Shown here: piece after piece, positions 44,410 through 52,975 of the stretch
Numbering within the stretch: position 1 is the stretch's first letter
Layout: each line of letters starts with the position of its first letter
Assembly: GCF_009697385.1 (NCBI RefSeq)
Contig: NZ_VUNL01000007.1
Location: forward strand, 62,001-126,000
Direction: 5' to 3'
From: Wylensekiella montiformis
Lineage (GTDB): Bacteria > Bacillota > Negativicutes > Selenomonadales > Selenomonadaceae
DNA: 64,000 nucleotides
The notes under the pieces: generated by a model
Seen by the model: only the letters and a program-made list of their open reading frames with translations
The model's database searches: none
Told to the model about the DNA's origin: nothing
Made by a program: the position numbers and the translations under genes

Positions 44410-44445
44410 TGTATCGTAAAGCATATTGATATAGAGGATAATTTG

Positions 44446-45312
44446 ATGGATGATTTATTTGAAATTTGTTGCTTTAAGTATGATGGAAAAATAGAAGATA
44501 TTTGTAAGTTATCTTATGAAATTGATACAGCAACGGTTAATTTGCTTGTTCGACTAGAAGGAATACTGGGGAAGTTACAGATATCATCTTATGAGAGCCC
44601 GATTTTAGCCTGTTTTTTAGATGAAATTACTGAAACATATGATGGGATACGAATATTGCATGGTGCTAATAATATACAAGCATCGTTTCCGTTAGTGCGA
44701 AAAATATTTGAACTGTATTTACAAGTAAAATTTTTGCTTCAGAATGATAATACTGGAGTAAGTGAAAATGAGAAAAAAGCAGTCGCTTATTCTGCATATT
44801 ATATTTCAAGGAAAAATAAGGGAAAAATTCCACAAAATAAAATTGATATTTACCAAACTCATCCAATTTTTGAAGATTATATAAAGAAAGCAAATGAGGC
44901 ATATGAAGAAAAGCCTAAATTCTATGAATGGTTTACGATTTACGATGATAAATTGAGGGGATTCAAGAATTTGGCGGATATCCTAGGGGATGCGGATTTA
45001 TATAAAAATTTTTATAGCTCGTTATCGCAGTATTCTCATGGATATCTTACAAGAGATAATATACGGTATGATAGTGAGGATAGACGAAATTATTTACGTG
45101 AATACCATCATCCGCAGGGGATAGTGGAACAGGTAGCGTTTTGCCAATGTGTCATAACACAATTAATTGACACTGTAACTAGCAAATATCATTTATCACA
45201 TTCATGCTTTTACAAAAAGCTCGAAAAAAACAAAGAAATTTTGGATAGGATAAATGTAAACTATAAAGAGCTTATATCGAATAGATCATCAATTCAAACT
45301 ACGCACAACTAA
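44446..45312 (+). CDS. DUF5677-like protein in an AT-rich island
   Basis: The 288-residue, mostly helical protein has no signal peptide or membrane segment. The pattern ASFPLVRKIFELYLQVKFLL, AYSAYYISRK and YSSLSQYSHGYL resembles DUF5677 proteins, which occur near defence and toxin-like genes. ATG 44446 has AGAGGA 7 bases upstream. Composition matches the HEPN part just before it. The island ends at this stop; the next 70 bases return to GC-rich sequence. Function unknown. Confidence 0.55.
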   Translation: MDDLFEICCFKYDGKIEDICKLSYEIDTATVNLLVRLEGILGKLQISSYESPILACFLDEITETYDGIRILHGANNIQASFPLVRKIFELYLQVKFLLQNDNTGVSENEKKAVAYSAYYISRKNKGKIPQNKIDIYQTHPIFEDYIKKANEAYEEKPKFYEWFTIYDDKLRGFKNLADILGDADLYKNFYSSLSQYSHGYLTRDNIRYDSEDRRNYLREYHHPQGIVEQVAFCQCVITQLIDTVTSKYHLSHSCFYKKLEKNKEILDRINVNYKELISNRSSIQTTHN

Positions 45313-45387
45313 AAGCCTTCAGAAATATGCCGCTGTGCGATGCGAACGGGACGCTGGTGATTGTGAAATGAATGAGGAGGGCCTGTT

Positions 45388-46425
45388 TTGAAAAGATTGA
45401 AGCCCATGACATGGCAATCTTTTTTGGAATTTCTCAGCGAGAGGAAAGTCTTTTGCTTTGGCGCTGGTATCCAGGGGGAACGGATGGGAGAGTTCCTGAT
45501 CGATGCCGGTCTGGGAGCGCATCTTCTGGGGTATATTGACAACCATAAGGCAGGGACGGGAAGCTGCGTCGCTGTCGATGATTGCCAGTATCCAATCCTG
45601 TCGCTGGATGAGGCGTTGCAACAGCTGGGTGAGGATACTTTTATCCTGATTACAGCCTATCACTTCGAGGAGATTTACGCGCAGCTGGCAGCGGCGGACC
45701 CGGAGGACCGTATTACGGTGACATCCTATGCGGAGATTTCGGAGCAGGTTTTCCGGCAGTCGGATTATCCGGCAGTTTGCAAGGACTATGATACGCCGGT
45801 TATTCCTAAGGTGATTCATTATGTCTGGGTGGGTGGAGAAAAGCCCTTGGCCGTGAGGGAGAATATCGCGGCCTGGCATCGCCTTTGCCCGGACTATGAG
45901 ATTGTCGAATGGAATGAACATAATTATGACATGGGAAAATGCGCGTATCTCAAAGAAGCGTACGAAAGCGGGCTTTATGGATATGTGCCGGATTATCTGA
46001 GATTGGATGTTGTCTATGAGCAGGGAGGTATTTACCTGGATACGGATATCGAGCTGTTGAGGAATCTGGATGATCTGCTCTACCAGGATGCTTTTGGCTG
46101 TGTGGATGGCACGTTGACGTGGAATGCTGGATCAGGCTTCGGCGCGTGTCCAAGGATGGAAATCCTGAGAGTGTGCCGTGATTATTATCAGAACCGTCAT
46201 TTTCGGAAGGAGGATGGGACGATAGATCGGCGAAGCTGCAACTCACATCAATATGAAACTCTCCGTGCAAGAGGATATCGTATAACAGGAGAATTTTCCT
46301 GTTTGGACGGAATGAATATTTATCCTATGATATTTCAAGGGTATAATTACCTTATGAACTCTGAATATGTCACGGATAAAACCTATTGGATTCATCATGG
46401 AAATTTGAGCTGGTTCCATAAATGA
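45388..46425 (+). CDS. Rossmann-like module plus GT32 (DXD) glycosyltransferase
   Basis: The 345-residue protein has a Rossmann-like module at about 15-125 (VFCFGAGIQGERMGEFLIDA, GYIDNHK, SLDEAL, FILITAYHFEEIY). A GT32-type domain follows from about 140 (IPKVIHYVWVGGEKPL, DYLRLDVVYEQGGIYLDTDI with DxD). GT32 enzymes are retaining transferases acting on glycans. The start is TTG at 45388, supported by AGGAGG 7 bases upstream; the first ATG is 18 bases later without a site. Confidence 0.83.
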   Translation: MKRLKPMTWQSFLEFLSERKVFCFGAGIQGERMGEFLIDAGLGAHLLGYIDNHKAGTGSCVAVDDCQYPILSLDEALQQLGEDTFILITAYHFEEIYAQLAAADPEDRITVTSYAEISEQVFRQSDYPAVCKDYDTPVIPKVIHYVWVGGEKPLAVRENIAAWHRLCPDYEIVEWNEHNYDMGKCAYLKEAYESGLYGYVPDYLRLDVVYEQGGIYLDTDIELLRNLDDLLYQDAFGCVDGTLTWNAGSGFGACPRMEILRVCRDYYQNRHFRKEDGTIDRRSCNSHQYETLRARGYRITGEFSCLDGMNIYPMIFQGYNYLMNSEYVTDKTYWIHHGNLSWFHK

Positions 46426-46452
46426 GTTTGTTTATAAGATGAGGTGGATCGC

Positions 46453-47682
46453 ATGGAGATAGATTCGTATATGTGTCAGGAAGATTTGCGACGGCAGCAG
46501 GAGTGCTATAAAGACGCAATCCGTGCACAGGTCGCTGCGGGGAAGGCAATCGTCCTTTATGGCGCGGGGATGTATGGGCGCAAGATTTTGTCGTTGCTGC
46601 GACAGGAGCATATACACGTACAATCCTTTGCAGTAACACAAAAGGGGTACAATCTGCCAACAGTCATGGGCGTGCCGGTGAGGACGCTTGATGAGGTCAT
46701 TGTTGATACACCGCAGGCGTTCTTCGTCTTGGCGGTGAAGCCCTCTGCGCAGGGCGTCCTGGAAGAGGAACTGCAAAAACGGGGAATTACCTCCTATCTT
46801 TTCCTGCCTGAGCATGCAGAGGCCATTCTCGATGAAATGTTTTTCCGTCCGGTTATGGAGATCACACCACGTGCTGGCTGCAGCGTGAATTGCCGCTTCT
46901 GCCCCCAGCCGCTTTTCCTGCAGCGCTATTTCGCAGGGGGGGGTGGTTGTCAGCGTGAAATGAACATCGATGAGTTCCGAGGATATGTCAGCAAGCTGCC
47001 AGAGGACTGTGTGATAGATTTTTCCGGATTCGTAGAGCCATTCCTGGCAAAGGATGGGCTGGAGATGGTGAAGCATGCACATGAGAGCGGGCACGATGTC
47101 AGGCTGTTTACAACGCTGCAGGGCCTTTCTCTGGAGCAGTTCCGGGAGATCGAGGACATCCCGTTCCGTATGGTGGTGCTCCATCTCCCCGACCAGAAGG
47201 GTTATGCCAATATCCCCGTTACGGAGGAGTATCTGCAGCTGCTCCGCTATGTCGTGCAGAAAAAGAAAAAGGATGGAAGCTCATTCATTGATTTTGCCAA
47301 CTGCCAATGCGAGCCGTATCCTGAGGCGGTCAAAATCATCAATCATCAAATCATGATTACCTGGGACATGATCGACCGGGCAGGCAATCTGGACGACGAG
47401 GCTCTGCGCTCGGCTGCCTGCAAGCATGAGCCTATCTATTGCGGACGTGCAGCTGCTTATAATCATAATGTCTTGCTGCCGAATGGTGATGTTGTACTTT
47501 GCTGCATGGATTTTGGCATGCAGCGGGTGCTTGGCAATTTGAAACGGCAGAGCTATGAGGAAATCATGCAGGGAGCGGTGCTAAGGTCGGTTGTGAGGGA
47601 AAATGGCAGAGAGGGAGACGCACTCTGTCGGAAGTGTACCTATGCGAGGTATCGAGAGAAAAATATTATGGAAACGTTCTAG
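46453..47682 (+). CDS. Rossmann-like module plus radical SAM/SPASM-type enzyme
   Basis: The 409-residue protein has an N-terminal Rossmann-like module (IVLYGAGMYGRKILSLLRQ, about 30-125). A radical SAM core carries the cluster motif C143-x3-C147-x2-C150 (GCSVNCRFCPQP). The C-terminus is SPASM-like (YCGRAAAYNHNVLLPNGDVV, LCCMD, CRKCTYARYREK) and could hold another cluster. The reaction is unknown; such enzymes modify sugars or peptides. A run of eight G (46936-46943) lies in the coding region, in the ON length. ATG 46453 has GAGGTGG upstream. Confidence 0.82.
   Translation: MEIDSYMCQEDLRRQQECYKDAIRAQVAAGKAIVLYGAGMYGRKILSLLRQEHIHVQSFAVTQKGYNLPTVMGVPVRTLDEVIVDTPQAFFVLAVKPSAQGVLEEELQKRGITSYLFLPEHAEAILDEMFFRPVMEITPRAGCSVNCRFCPQPLFLQRYFAGGGGCQREMNIDEFRGYVSKLPEDCVIDFSGFVEPFLAKDGLEMVKHAHESGHDVRLFTTLQGLSLEQFREIEDIPFRMVVLHLPDQKGYANIPVTEEYLQLLRYVVQKKKKDGSSFIDFANCQCEPYPEAVKIINHQIMITWDMIDRAGNLDDEALRSAACKHEPIYCGRAAAYNHNVLLPNGDVVLCCMDFGMQRVLGNLKRQSYEEIMQGAVLRSVVRENGREGDALCRKCTYARYREKNIMETF
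46936..46943 (+). repeat. Poly-G (G8) tract in radical SAM gene
   Basis: Eight consecutive G encode part of a Gly-Gly-Gly-Gly stretch just after the radical SAM cluster motif. Gain or loss of one G would shift the frame and truncate the enzyme. It is one of three G8 tracts in this part of the window. Confidence 0.8.
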
Positions 47683-47733
47683 TTGCATGCCATATTCCAT
47701 TTTATTAGCCAAGTAAAAACGAAATTTGAAATG

Positions 47734-47742
47734 TGGTATAAT
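47734..47742 (+). promoter_or_regulatory. Extended -10 promoter for the SIR2-like gene
   Basis: TGGTATAAT is a perfect extended -10 element (TGnTATAAT) in an AT-rich gap 70 bases before the SIR2-like start. No good -35 is seen, as is usual for this class. Confidence 0.6.
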
Positions 47743-47811
47743 GAATAATATTAGATTTATAATGTCCTTCATACCTTGCACTAAGTTGTGTTACTGCTTT
47801 TAGGATGCTAT

Positions 47812-49350
47812 ATGATGGTAAAGAAAATCGGCTTTTTATTTGGAGCAGGTGCTGAAATAGGATATGGGATGCCAACTGGAGGAACATTTGCATTAGATAT
47901 TTTTCGGCAAGATCCGACGATAGCTAAAAATGATTTTAAGAAAATGAGGGCGTCAATTGATAAGACAACGACTTATGCAGGGGAATGGCTTCCAGAAGAT
48001 TTTGATGAAAAAAATATTGGAACATTTGGGAAATCTGTATTTGGTAATATTATAAAAGATACAATTGAACATAATAGGGAAAAGATTATCCGTAAGCTAG
48101 AATGTTTCGATAAAATTGCTCAATCAATACTAGTGAAGATGGAAAAAACGGGTGATATTAATATACGCAAATCTATTGAGGAAATTATTGATAGAGACCT
48201 TGACGATATAAATATGTCACAAAAGTTTTCGTTTACAGATGAATTTTCTGAAGGGAATAAATTATTTTCAAGTAAGTTTTTTTCAGCATTCTTGTTGATA
48301 TATAAAAAGAAGAAGGATTCATCGACTGAGATTCGCAGTGAATTAGGAAAAATAATTATTTCAATTATGCAATTGCAGGTTGGCGCATTGAGTGAGGCTT
48401 TGACAAGAAAAATAAACGATAATCCTTTTCGCAAAAAAGATGATGATATCGATTTATTTGATGATTTGGGCGAAATTATCAAGTTAAATTACTCCCTGGC
48501 TGGAGTTACTGGTCTAGAATATTTATTAGATAAAAATTCTGGCACTATATTGGAGGGAGATAATAATGATATTGTTGTTACTAAGTTTGCGTGGAAGATA
48601 TTAGAATCGATATTTTCAGATGTATTGGATTATAAAACATTAATTGATAGTAATTGGCATTATTTATATTGTCCAAAGATTGAGTGGAATAAATTTTGCA
48701 AAATATGCATTTTCTTGTTTACGGTTCGTAATTATATTGAGAAACAATGCGCGAATGTTGATTGTCATGTCGTTGGATATTACGATGATGTAAATAACTA
48801 TATAAAAGAGAAGAAAATTCAGGCGGAAACCATTGCAACGACTAATTATACTAATCTGATAAAGAAAAAGATAGAGCAAATTTCAAATATTCATTTTTTA
48901 AATGGGTCAACTGAATTATGGTATGATCCATACGTGAATAGTATTAAAACCAAAGAGATAAAAGATGTTTCATCAGATGAAGAAGTATGGGAGCACTTTA
49001 AGGTTCCCTTATTATTTACACAAAGCGGAACGAAGCCGATGACTTCTATTCATATGTCTAAAGAATATGTTAATGTGTATGATGGATTTTTTAAAGCTGA
49101 TATTATTTGTGTTGTCGGTTTCGGATTTAATAATGATGATGAACATATTAACGGAATTTTAAGAGATTTAATTAATAATGGGAAAAAGTTAGTCATCGTG
49201 AAAAATAAATCTAATCAGATGCCACTAGATTTGCAGAAAACGTATGCAAGGCGATTAAAGGTTGACAAAAGCGATAGGATTCAAGTCATTACGGTTGATG
49301 ATAATAGAATGGACGGTGATCAATTGTGGTTGGATAAAATGATTTCATAG
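47812..49350 (+). CDS. SIR2-like domain protein, possible defence NADase
   Basis: The 512-residue AT-rich gene stands alone with its own promoter. The N-terminus has the SIR2-type nucleotide loop (FLFGAGAEIGYGMPTGGTFA, residues 8-27). TTNYTNL at about 343-349 corresponds to the catalytic-Asn motif, and ICVVGFGFNNDDEHI near 433 to the last NAD-binding strand. The usual catalytic His in LHGS appears as Asn (FLNGS, residue 364), so activity may be altered. The middle (60-330) is helical and charged with no family I recognise. SIR2-like NADases without deacetylase features are common abortive-infection effectors. No partner gene is adjacent. Confidence 0.68.
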   Translation: MMVKKIGFLFGAGAEIGYGMPTGGTFALDIFRQDPTIAKNDFKKMRASIDKTTTYAGEWLPEDFDEKNIGTFGKSVFGNIIKDTIEHNREKIIRKLECFDKIAQSILVKMEKTGDINIRKSIEEIIDRDLDDINMSQKFSFTDEFSEGNKLFSSKFFSAFLLIYKKKKDSSTEIRSELGKIIISIMQLQVGALSEALTRKINDNPFRKKDDDIDLFDDLGEIIKLNYSLAGVTGLEYLLDKNSGTILEGDNNDIVVTKFAWKILESIFSDVLDYKTLIDSNWHYLYCPKIEWNKFCKICIFLFTVRNYIEKQCANVDCHVVGYYDDVNNYIKEKKIQAETIATTNYTNLIKKKIEQISNIHFLNGSTELWYDPYVNSIKTKEIKDVSSDEEVWEHFKVPLLFTQSGTKPMTSIHMSKEYVNVYDGFFKADIICVVGFGFNNDDEHINGILRDLINNGKKLVIVKNKSNQMPLDLQKTYARRLKVDKSDRIQVITVDDNRMDGDQLWLDKMIS

Positions 49351-50243
49351 AAGAATTGCACATTGATTCAGCGTACTGCTTTAATGTGCTTGTATTGTCC
49401 TAACATTGCTTCTGTGCAGGGAAAAATCAATCGTATAAATGATAGAATCTGGCGATAGTCCGCCGTCCTTCTTGCAGCATGCCCCTATCAGGAGATCTTT
49501 AGCAGATGGGATTAATGTCATCTGCTAAAGAATGGCATGGGCAAAACACAATTGCTCAAGCTGGTTTACGCAGGCTCTTTGATGCCAGTAAAGGGTGAGG
49601 TTTATTCCGTTCCTGTTTCGGACTACATGATGGCGATGCCAGCTTGCTACGGGACGAGAAAAATTTAGCTGGTGAGATTTGTCTGGATACAGCAGAGGAA
49701 ATCCACGAGATTCTGATGATTTCTCATTTTCATACTAAATTTCAGTATCGCTTTGTGCATTCTTTGGATGTTGTTCCCGCAGTCTATGAAGCATTCTGTC
49801 CGTTGGAGGACAGGTGGATCAACTAAGTTGCGCTGAAGTATTTTAATAGTCTTCAGGTTTTGCAGGCAATGTGCCACGGTATGGGAAGAAGAAATGGTAT
49901 GTGGAAATGGTATGTGTATGTATTGGATTGTTCAACTGGAGCTTGTGTGCTCCGGAAGCATGTGCGCGGATTGTTGGCTGCACGGTTCCCGTTTTTATTG
50001 CAGAAGCAGATATATGCGCAGAGAGAATGATTGACTTTGTGGAGGTTTTGAGCATTGATGAATGGAATGAGAAGTATCCGGAGTTTCCGTTGTTGCGCCA
50101 AGTAGAATAGAGAACGGCAGGATTTATGATTCAATAGGATAGAGTTTTATATTGATTTCGTTATGTAGTAAGTGTAGAAACATGGCAGGGAGGCAGATAT
50201 CCTTTGTTGGAAATATACCTGTAAGAAAAATAGGAGATAGAAC
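49351..50243 (+). other. Gene-poor stretch with a perfect inverted repeat and short open frames
   Basis: About 890 bases follow the SIR2-like gene without a convincing gene. Two short frames could be gene remnants: 49644-49826 (60 codons, continuing upstream without a start) and 49871-50110 (79 codons, ending FVEVLSIDEWNEKYPEFPLL). Neither matches a family I know. Base composition lies between the AT-rich SIR2-like gene and the GC-rich glycan genes. The stretch looks like debris from earlier insertions or deletions. Confidence 0.45.
49497..49530 (+). repeat. Perfect 12-bp inverted repeat
   Basis: CTTTAGCAGATG (49497-49508) and CATCTGCTAAAG (49519-49530) form a perfect 12-bp stem around a 10-base loop. 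No T-run follows, so it is not a clear terminator. It lies about 150 bases after the SIR2-like gene and may mark an old insertion edge. Confidence 0.6.
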
Positions 50244-51473
50244 ATGGATGAACTGATTTCGATTGTGGTGCCAATATATAATGGCGAGCGCTATCTGGCG
50301 GAGTGCTTGGACAGTATCCAAGCGCAGGACTATCGCAGGATAGAGATCATCCTCGTGGATGACGGTTCGACCGATGGGACGGCGGAGATTTGTCAGCGCT
50401 ATGTGGCGGATGATCAGAGGTTTCGCTATATCTATCAGGAAAACGGCGGACAGAACGCTGCAAGGAAAACGGGGGTAGAGCATGCGGTGGGGGATTGGGT
50501 GATGTTCGTCGATGCGGATGATTTCGTCACGGCGGATTATTGCAGTTCCTTTTTGAACCTGCAGCATGAAACTGGTGCTGATGTAATTTTTGGAATATGT
50601 CAGCGTTATCAGGATGGGAAATATGGGAGAAAATCCAAACTCTTGTCAGGCGTGCTGTCTGGAGAAAAAGTGCTGGAAAATATTATCCTGCCTCGACCTT
50701 TTGAAACAAATTTTAGCGGGGCTTTGTTTTCTGTATTGTATCAAAAAAATATTATTCAAAATGCGCTGATGGCGGTAGATTTGCGTATTCGCTTTGCTGA
50801 GGACTGGGCTTGCACAATATATAGTCTTCGTCAGGCTCAGCAAGTTGCTTTTCTGCCCAAAGTGGTATATTTCTATAGGCTGGCAGAATCATCTTGTTGT
50901 CATACGCATACGAAGAGTGTGGTACTGGACCAAAAAATATTGCGTTATTTTCTCCTGCATACGATTGCTGGTCTGAAGAATGAATTGGTAATTCGGCATC
51001 AAATCAACTGGCTCGTTGTCAATAATTTATTGTTGGGTGGCTACGAGTATTTTTCTGACTTTCTTGGACTTTATCCGTTTGGAGAAATTGCATCCGGTAA
51101 GCGGGTGGTGATTTACGGTGCCGGGGTATTCGGTGAGGAGTTGCATGACAAGTTCCCGCAGAGCTTGGTGCTCGCAGGTTGGGTGGATCGGCAGGCTACT
51201 TACTATCAGTCGCTGGGAAAGCCGGTTTCGCCTGTGGAGGATTTGCAGGAGATGGCATTTGATTATCTGGTCATTGCGGTGATGAATCCAGATACGGCGG
51301 AGGAGATTGCACGGCAGTTGCAGGAAAAGCGGATTCCCGCAGAGAAGATACTGAGGATAGATGAACGGTGGATCGACTCCGCCTATACGGAGCAGAAGCT
51401 GCAAGAATTGGAGAATGTCGATGAGAATTATCGCTATGTACCTGCCGCAATTTCATCGAGTCAAGGAAAATGA
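50244..51473 (+). CDS. GT2 glycosyltransferase with C-terminal Rossmann-like module
   Basis: The 409-residue protein has a GT2 domain (SIVVPIYNGERYLAECLDSI, VDDGSTDGT, FVDADDFVTADYC). A helical middle follows, then a Rossmann-like module at about 285-390 (VVIYGAGVFGEELHDKF, GWVDRQ, LVIAVMNPDTAEEIAR). AGGAGA lies 9 bases before the ATG. The last 53 bases overlap the next gene, so the two are probably translated together. Confidence 0.85.
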   Translation: MDELISIVVPIYNGERYLAECLDSIQAQDYRRIEIILVDDGSTDGTAEICQRYVADDQRFRYIYQENGGQNAARKTGVEHAVGDWVMFVDADDFVTADYCSSFLNLQHETGADVIFGICQRYQDGKYGRKSKLLSGVLSGEKVLENIILPRPFETNFSGALFSVLYQKNIIQNALMAVDLRIRFAEDWACTIYSLRQAQQVAFLPKVVYFYRLAESSCCHTHTKSVVLDQKILRYFLLHTIAGLKNELVIRHQINWLVVNNLLLGGYEYFSDFLGLYPFGEIASGKRVVIYGAGVFGEELHDKFPQSLVLAGWVDRQATYYQSLGKPVSPVEDLQEMAFDYLVIAVMNPDTAEEIARQLQEKRIPAEKILRIDERWIDSAYTEQKLQELENVDENYRYVPAAISSSQGK

Positions 51474-52965
51474 TGCCTGGTGGGGAGAAGGCTTTACCGA
51501 GTGGACGAGCGTCCGTTCCGCAGAGCGGCTTTTTCCGGGGCATGAGCAACCGCATGTGCCGTTGCATGGTAATTATTATGACTTGATGAAGCCGGAGACG
51601 ATGCGGTGGCAGGCAGATCTCATGAAGCGGTATGGCGTGGATGGGATGTGCTTTTATCATTACTATTTTAAGGATGGCAGGAAGATTCTGGAGAAACCGG
51701 CAGAGAATCTGCTGCGGTGGAAGGATATCGATATGCCGTTTTGCTTTTCCTGGGCGAATGAGTCGTGGGTGCGCTCATGGAGTCGCCTCTCTGAGCATGA
51801 GGGGAATCCCTGGTCGGCGAAGTTCGATGGGCAGCGTACAGACGAGAAGGATGATGGCGTCCTGCTCGCACAGGAGTATGGCGGAGTGCCGGCTTGGCGG
51901 GCGCATTATGCGTATCTTTCCCCTTTCTTTCATGATGCGCGGTATATTTGCCACGAGGGATGTCCGGTTTTTTTGATTTACAAGCCGGATAATATTCCAT
52001 GCTTGAAAGAGATGCTGGATTGTTGGCAGGAGCTCGCGAGGGAGGATGGGTTCCCAGGGGTTTATGTCATTGGCACGAATGTGCGGGAGGCAGAGGAGAA
52101 GGGGCTGAGCAACTCACTGCTGCAGGAGCCGCAGGACACGATTGCCCGATGGTATCCGCAGAAGTACGAGAATGATGACCATGTCATGAAGAGCATCCCC
52201 TATGATGAACTCTGGCAGCGCATCATTGATAAGCCCGTGGAGCTGGGGCAGTGCCTCGGTGGGTTCTCCGGCTATGATGACTCACCGCGTCGCGGCCATG
52301 GAGCAGTGGTCATCAAGGGAAGAAATCCTGAGATTTTTGGACGCAGGATGTATGAGTTGCTGGCAAAATGCCAACAGAACGACGCACCATTCCTCTTCCT
52401 CAATGCCTGGAATGAGTGGGGGGAGGGCATGCATTTGGAGCCCGATGAGGCGTACGGCTGTCAGTTCCTGGAGGCACTCCGCAAGGCGAAGGGGCGCCTG
52501 GCACATAAGAGGACGGGAGAGAGACCGGCGGTGCCGCAGGGTGCTATCAAGATGTTGCAAGAGGAGAATGCAGCCTTGCAGGCAACCTGCGACCGGTACC
52601 GCGGGTATTGGCGGGTCATGGATCGCTGGCTGATGCTGCTCGAGTCAGGGAAATCTATCGCTGGATGGCTACGCGCGCATGGTTATGCTCAGGTGGCGAT
52701 TTATGGATATGGGATGCTGGGCAAGCATTTGGTGCATCAGATGGAACAGGAGCAACTGACGCCAGCGTATCTCATCGATCAGCAGCCGGAGAAGGACAGC
52801 GGCTCGCTTCCCATGATGACGTTGGAGGATGAACTGCCGGCGGCGGACTTGGTGATCGTGACGGTACAATATGATTTTCCGGCGATTCAGCGGAATCTAA
52901 AAGAAAAAGTGGCGGCAGAGATTTGTCCGATCAATTGGCTGATCGATTCTGTTATGAATGTATAG
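51421..52965 (+). CDS. WbsX-type (GT99) glycosyltransferase with C-terminal Rossmann-like module
   Basis: The 514-residue protein has a WbsX domain at about 1-350 (IAMYLPQFHRVKENDAWWG, GFTEWTSVRSA, GVDGMCFYHYYF, FSWANESWVRSW, and FLNAWNEWGEGMHLEPD). These are O-antigen or capsule transferases. A short coiled coil (MLQEENAALQATCDRYRG) leads to a Rossmann-like module (VAIYGYGMLGKHLVHQME, about 420-510). ATG 51421 is preferred because GGAGA lies 6 bases upstream; ATG 51415 is too close to it. It overlaps the previous gene by 53 bases. Confidence 0.85.
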   Translation: MRIIAMYLPQFHRVKENDAWWGEGFTEWTSVRSAERLFPGHEQPHVPLHGNYYDLMKPETMRWQADLMKRYGVDGMCFYHYYFKDGRKILEKPAENLLRWKDIDMPFCFSWANESWVRSWSRLSEHEGNPWSAKFDGQRTDEKDDGVLLAQEYGGVPAWRAHYAYLSPFFHDARYICHEGCPVFLIYKPDNIPCLKEMLDCWQELAREDGFPGVYVIGTNVREAEEKGLSNSLLQEPQDTIARWYPQKYENDDHVMKSIPYDELWQRIIDKPVELGQCLGGFSGYDDSPRRGHGAVVIKGRNPEIFGRRMYELLAKCQQNDAPFLFLNAWNEWGEGMHLEPDEAYGCQFLEALRKAKGRLAHKRTGERPAVPQGAIKMLQEENAALQATCDRYRGYWRVMDRWLMLLESGKSIAGWLRAHGYAQVAIYGYGMLGKHLVHQMEQEQLTPAYLIDQQPEKDSGSLPMMTLEDELPAADLVIVTVQYDFPAIQRNLKEKVAAEICPINWLIDSVMNV

Positions 52966-52975
52966 GTGAGGATGT

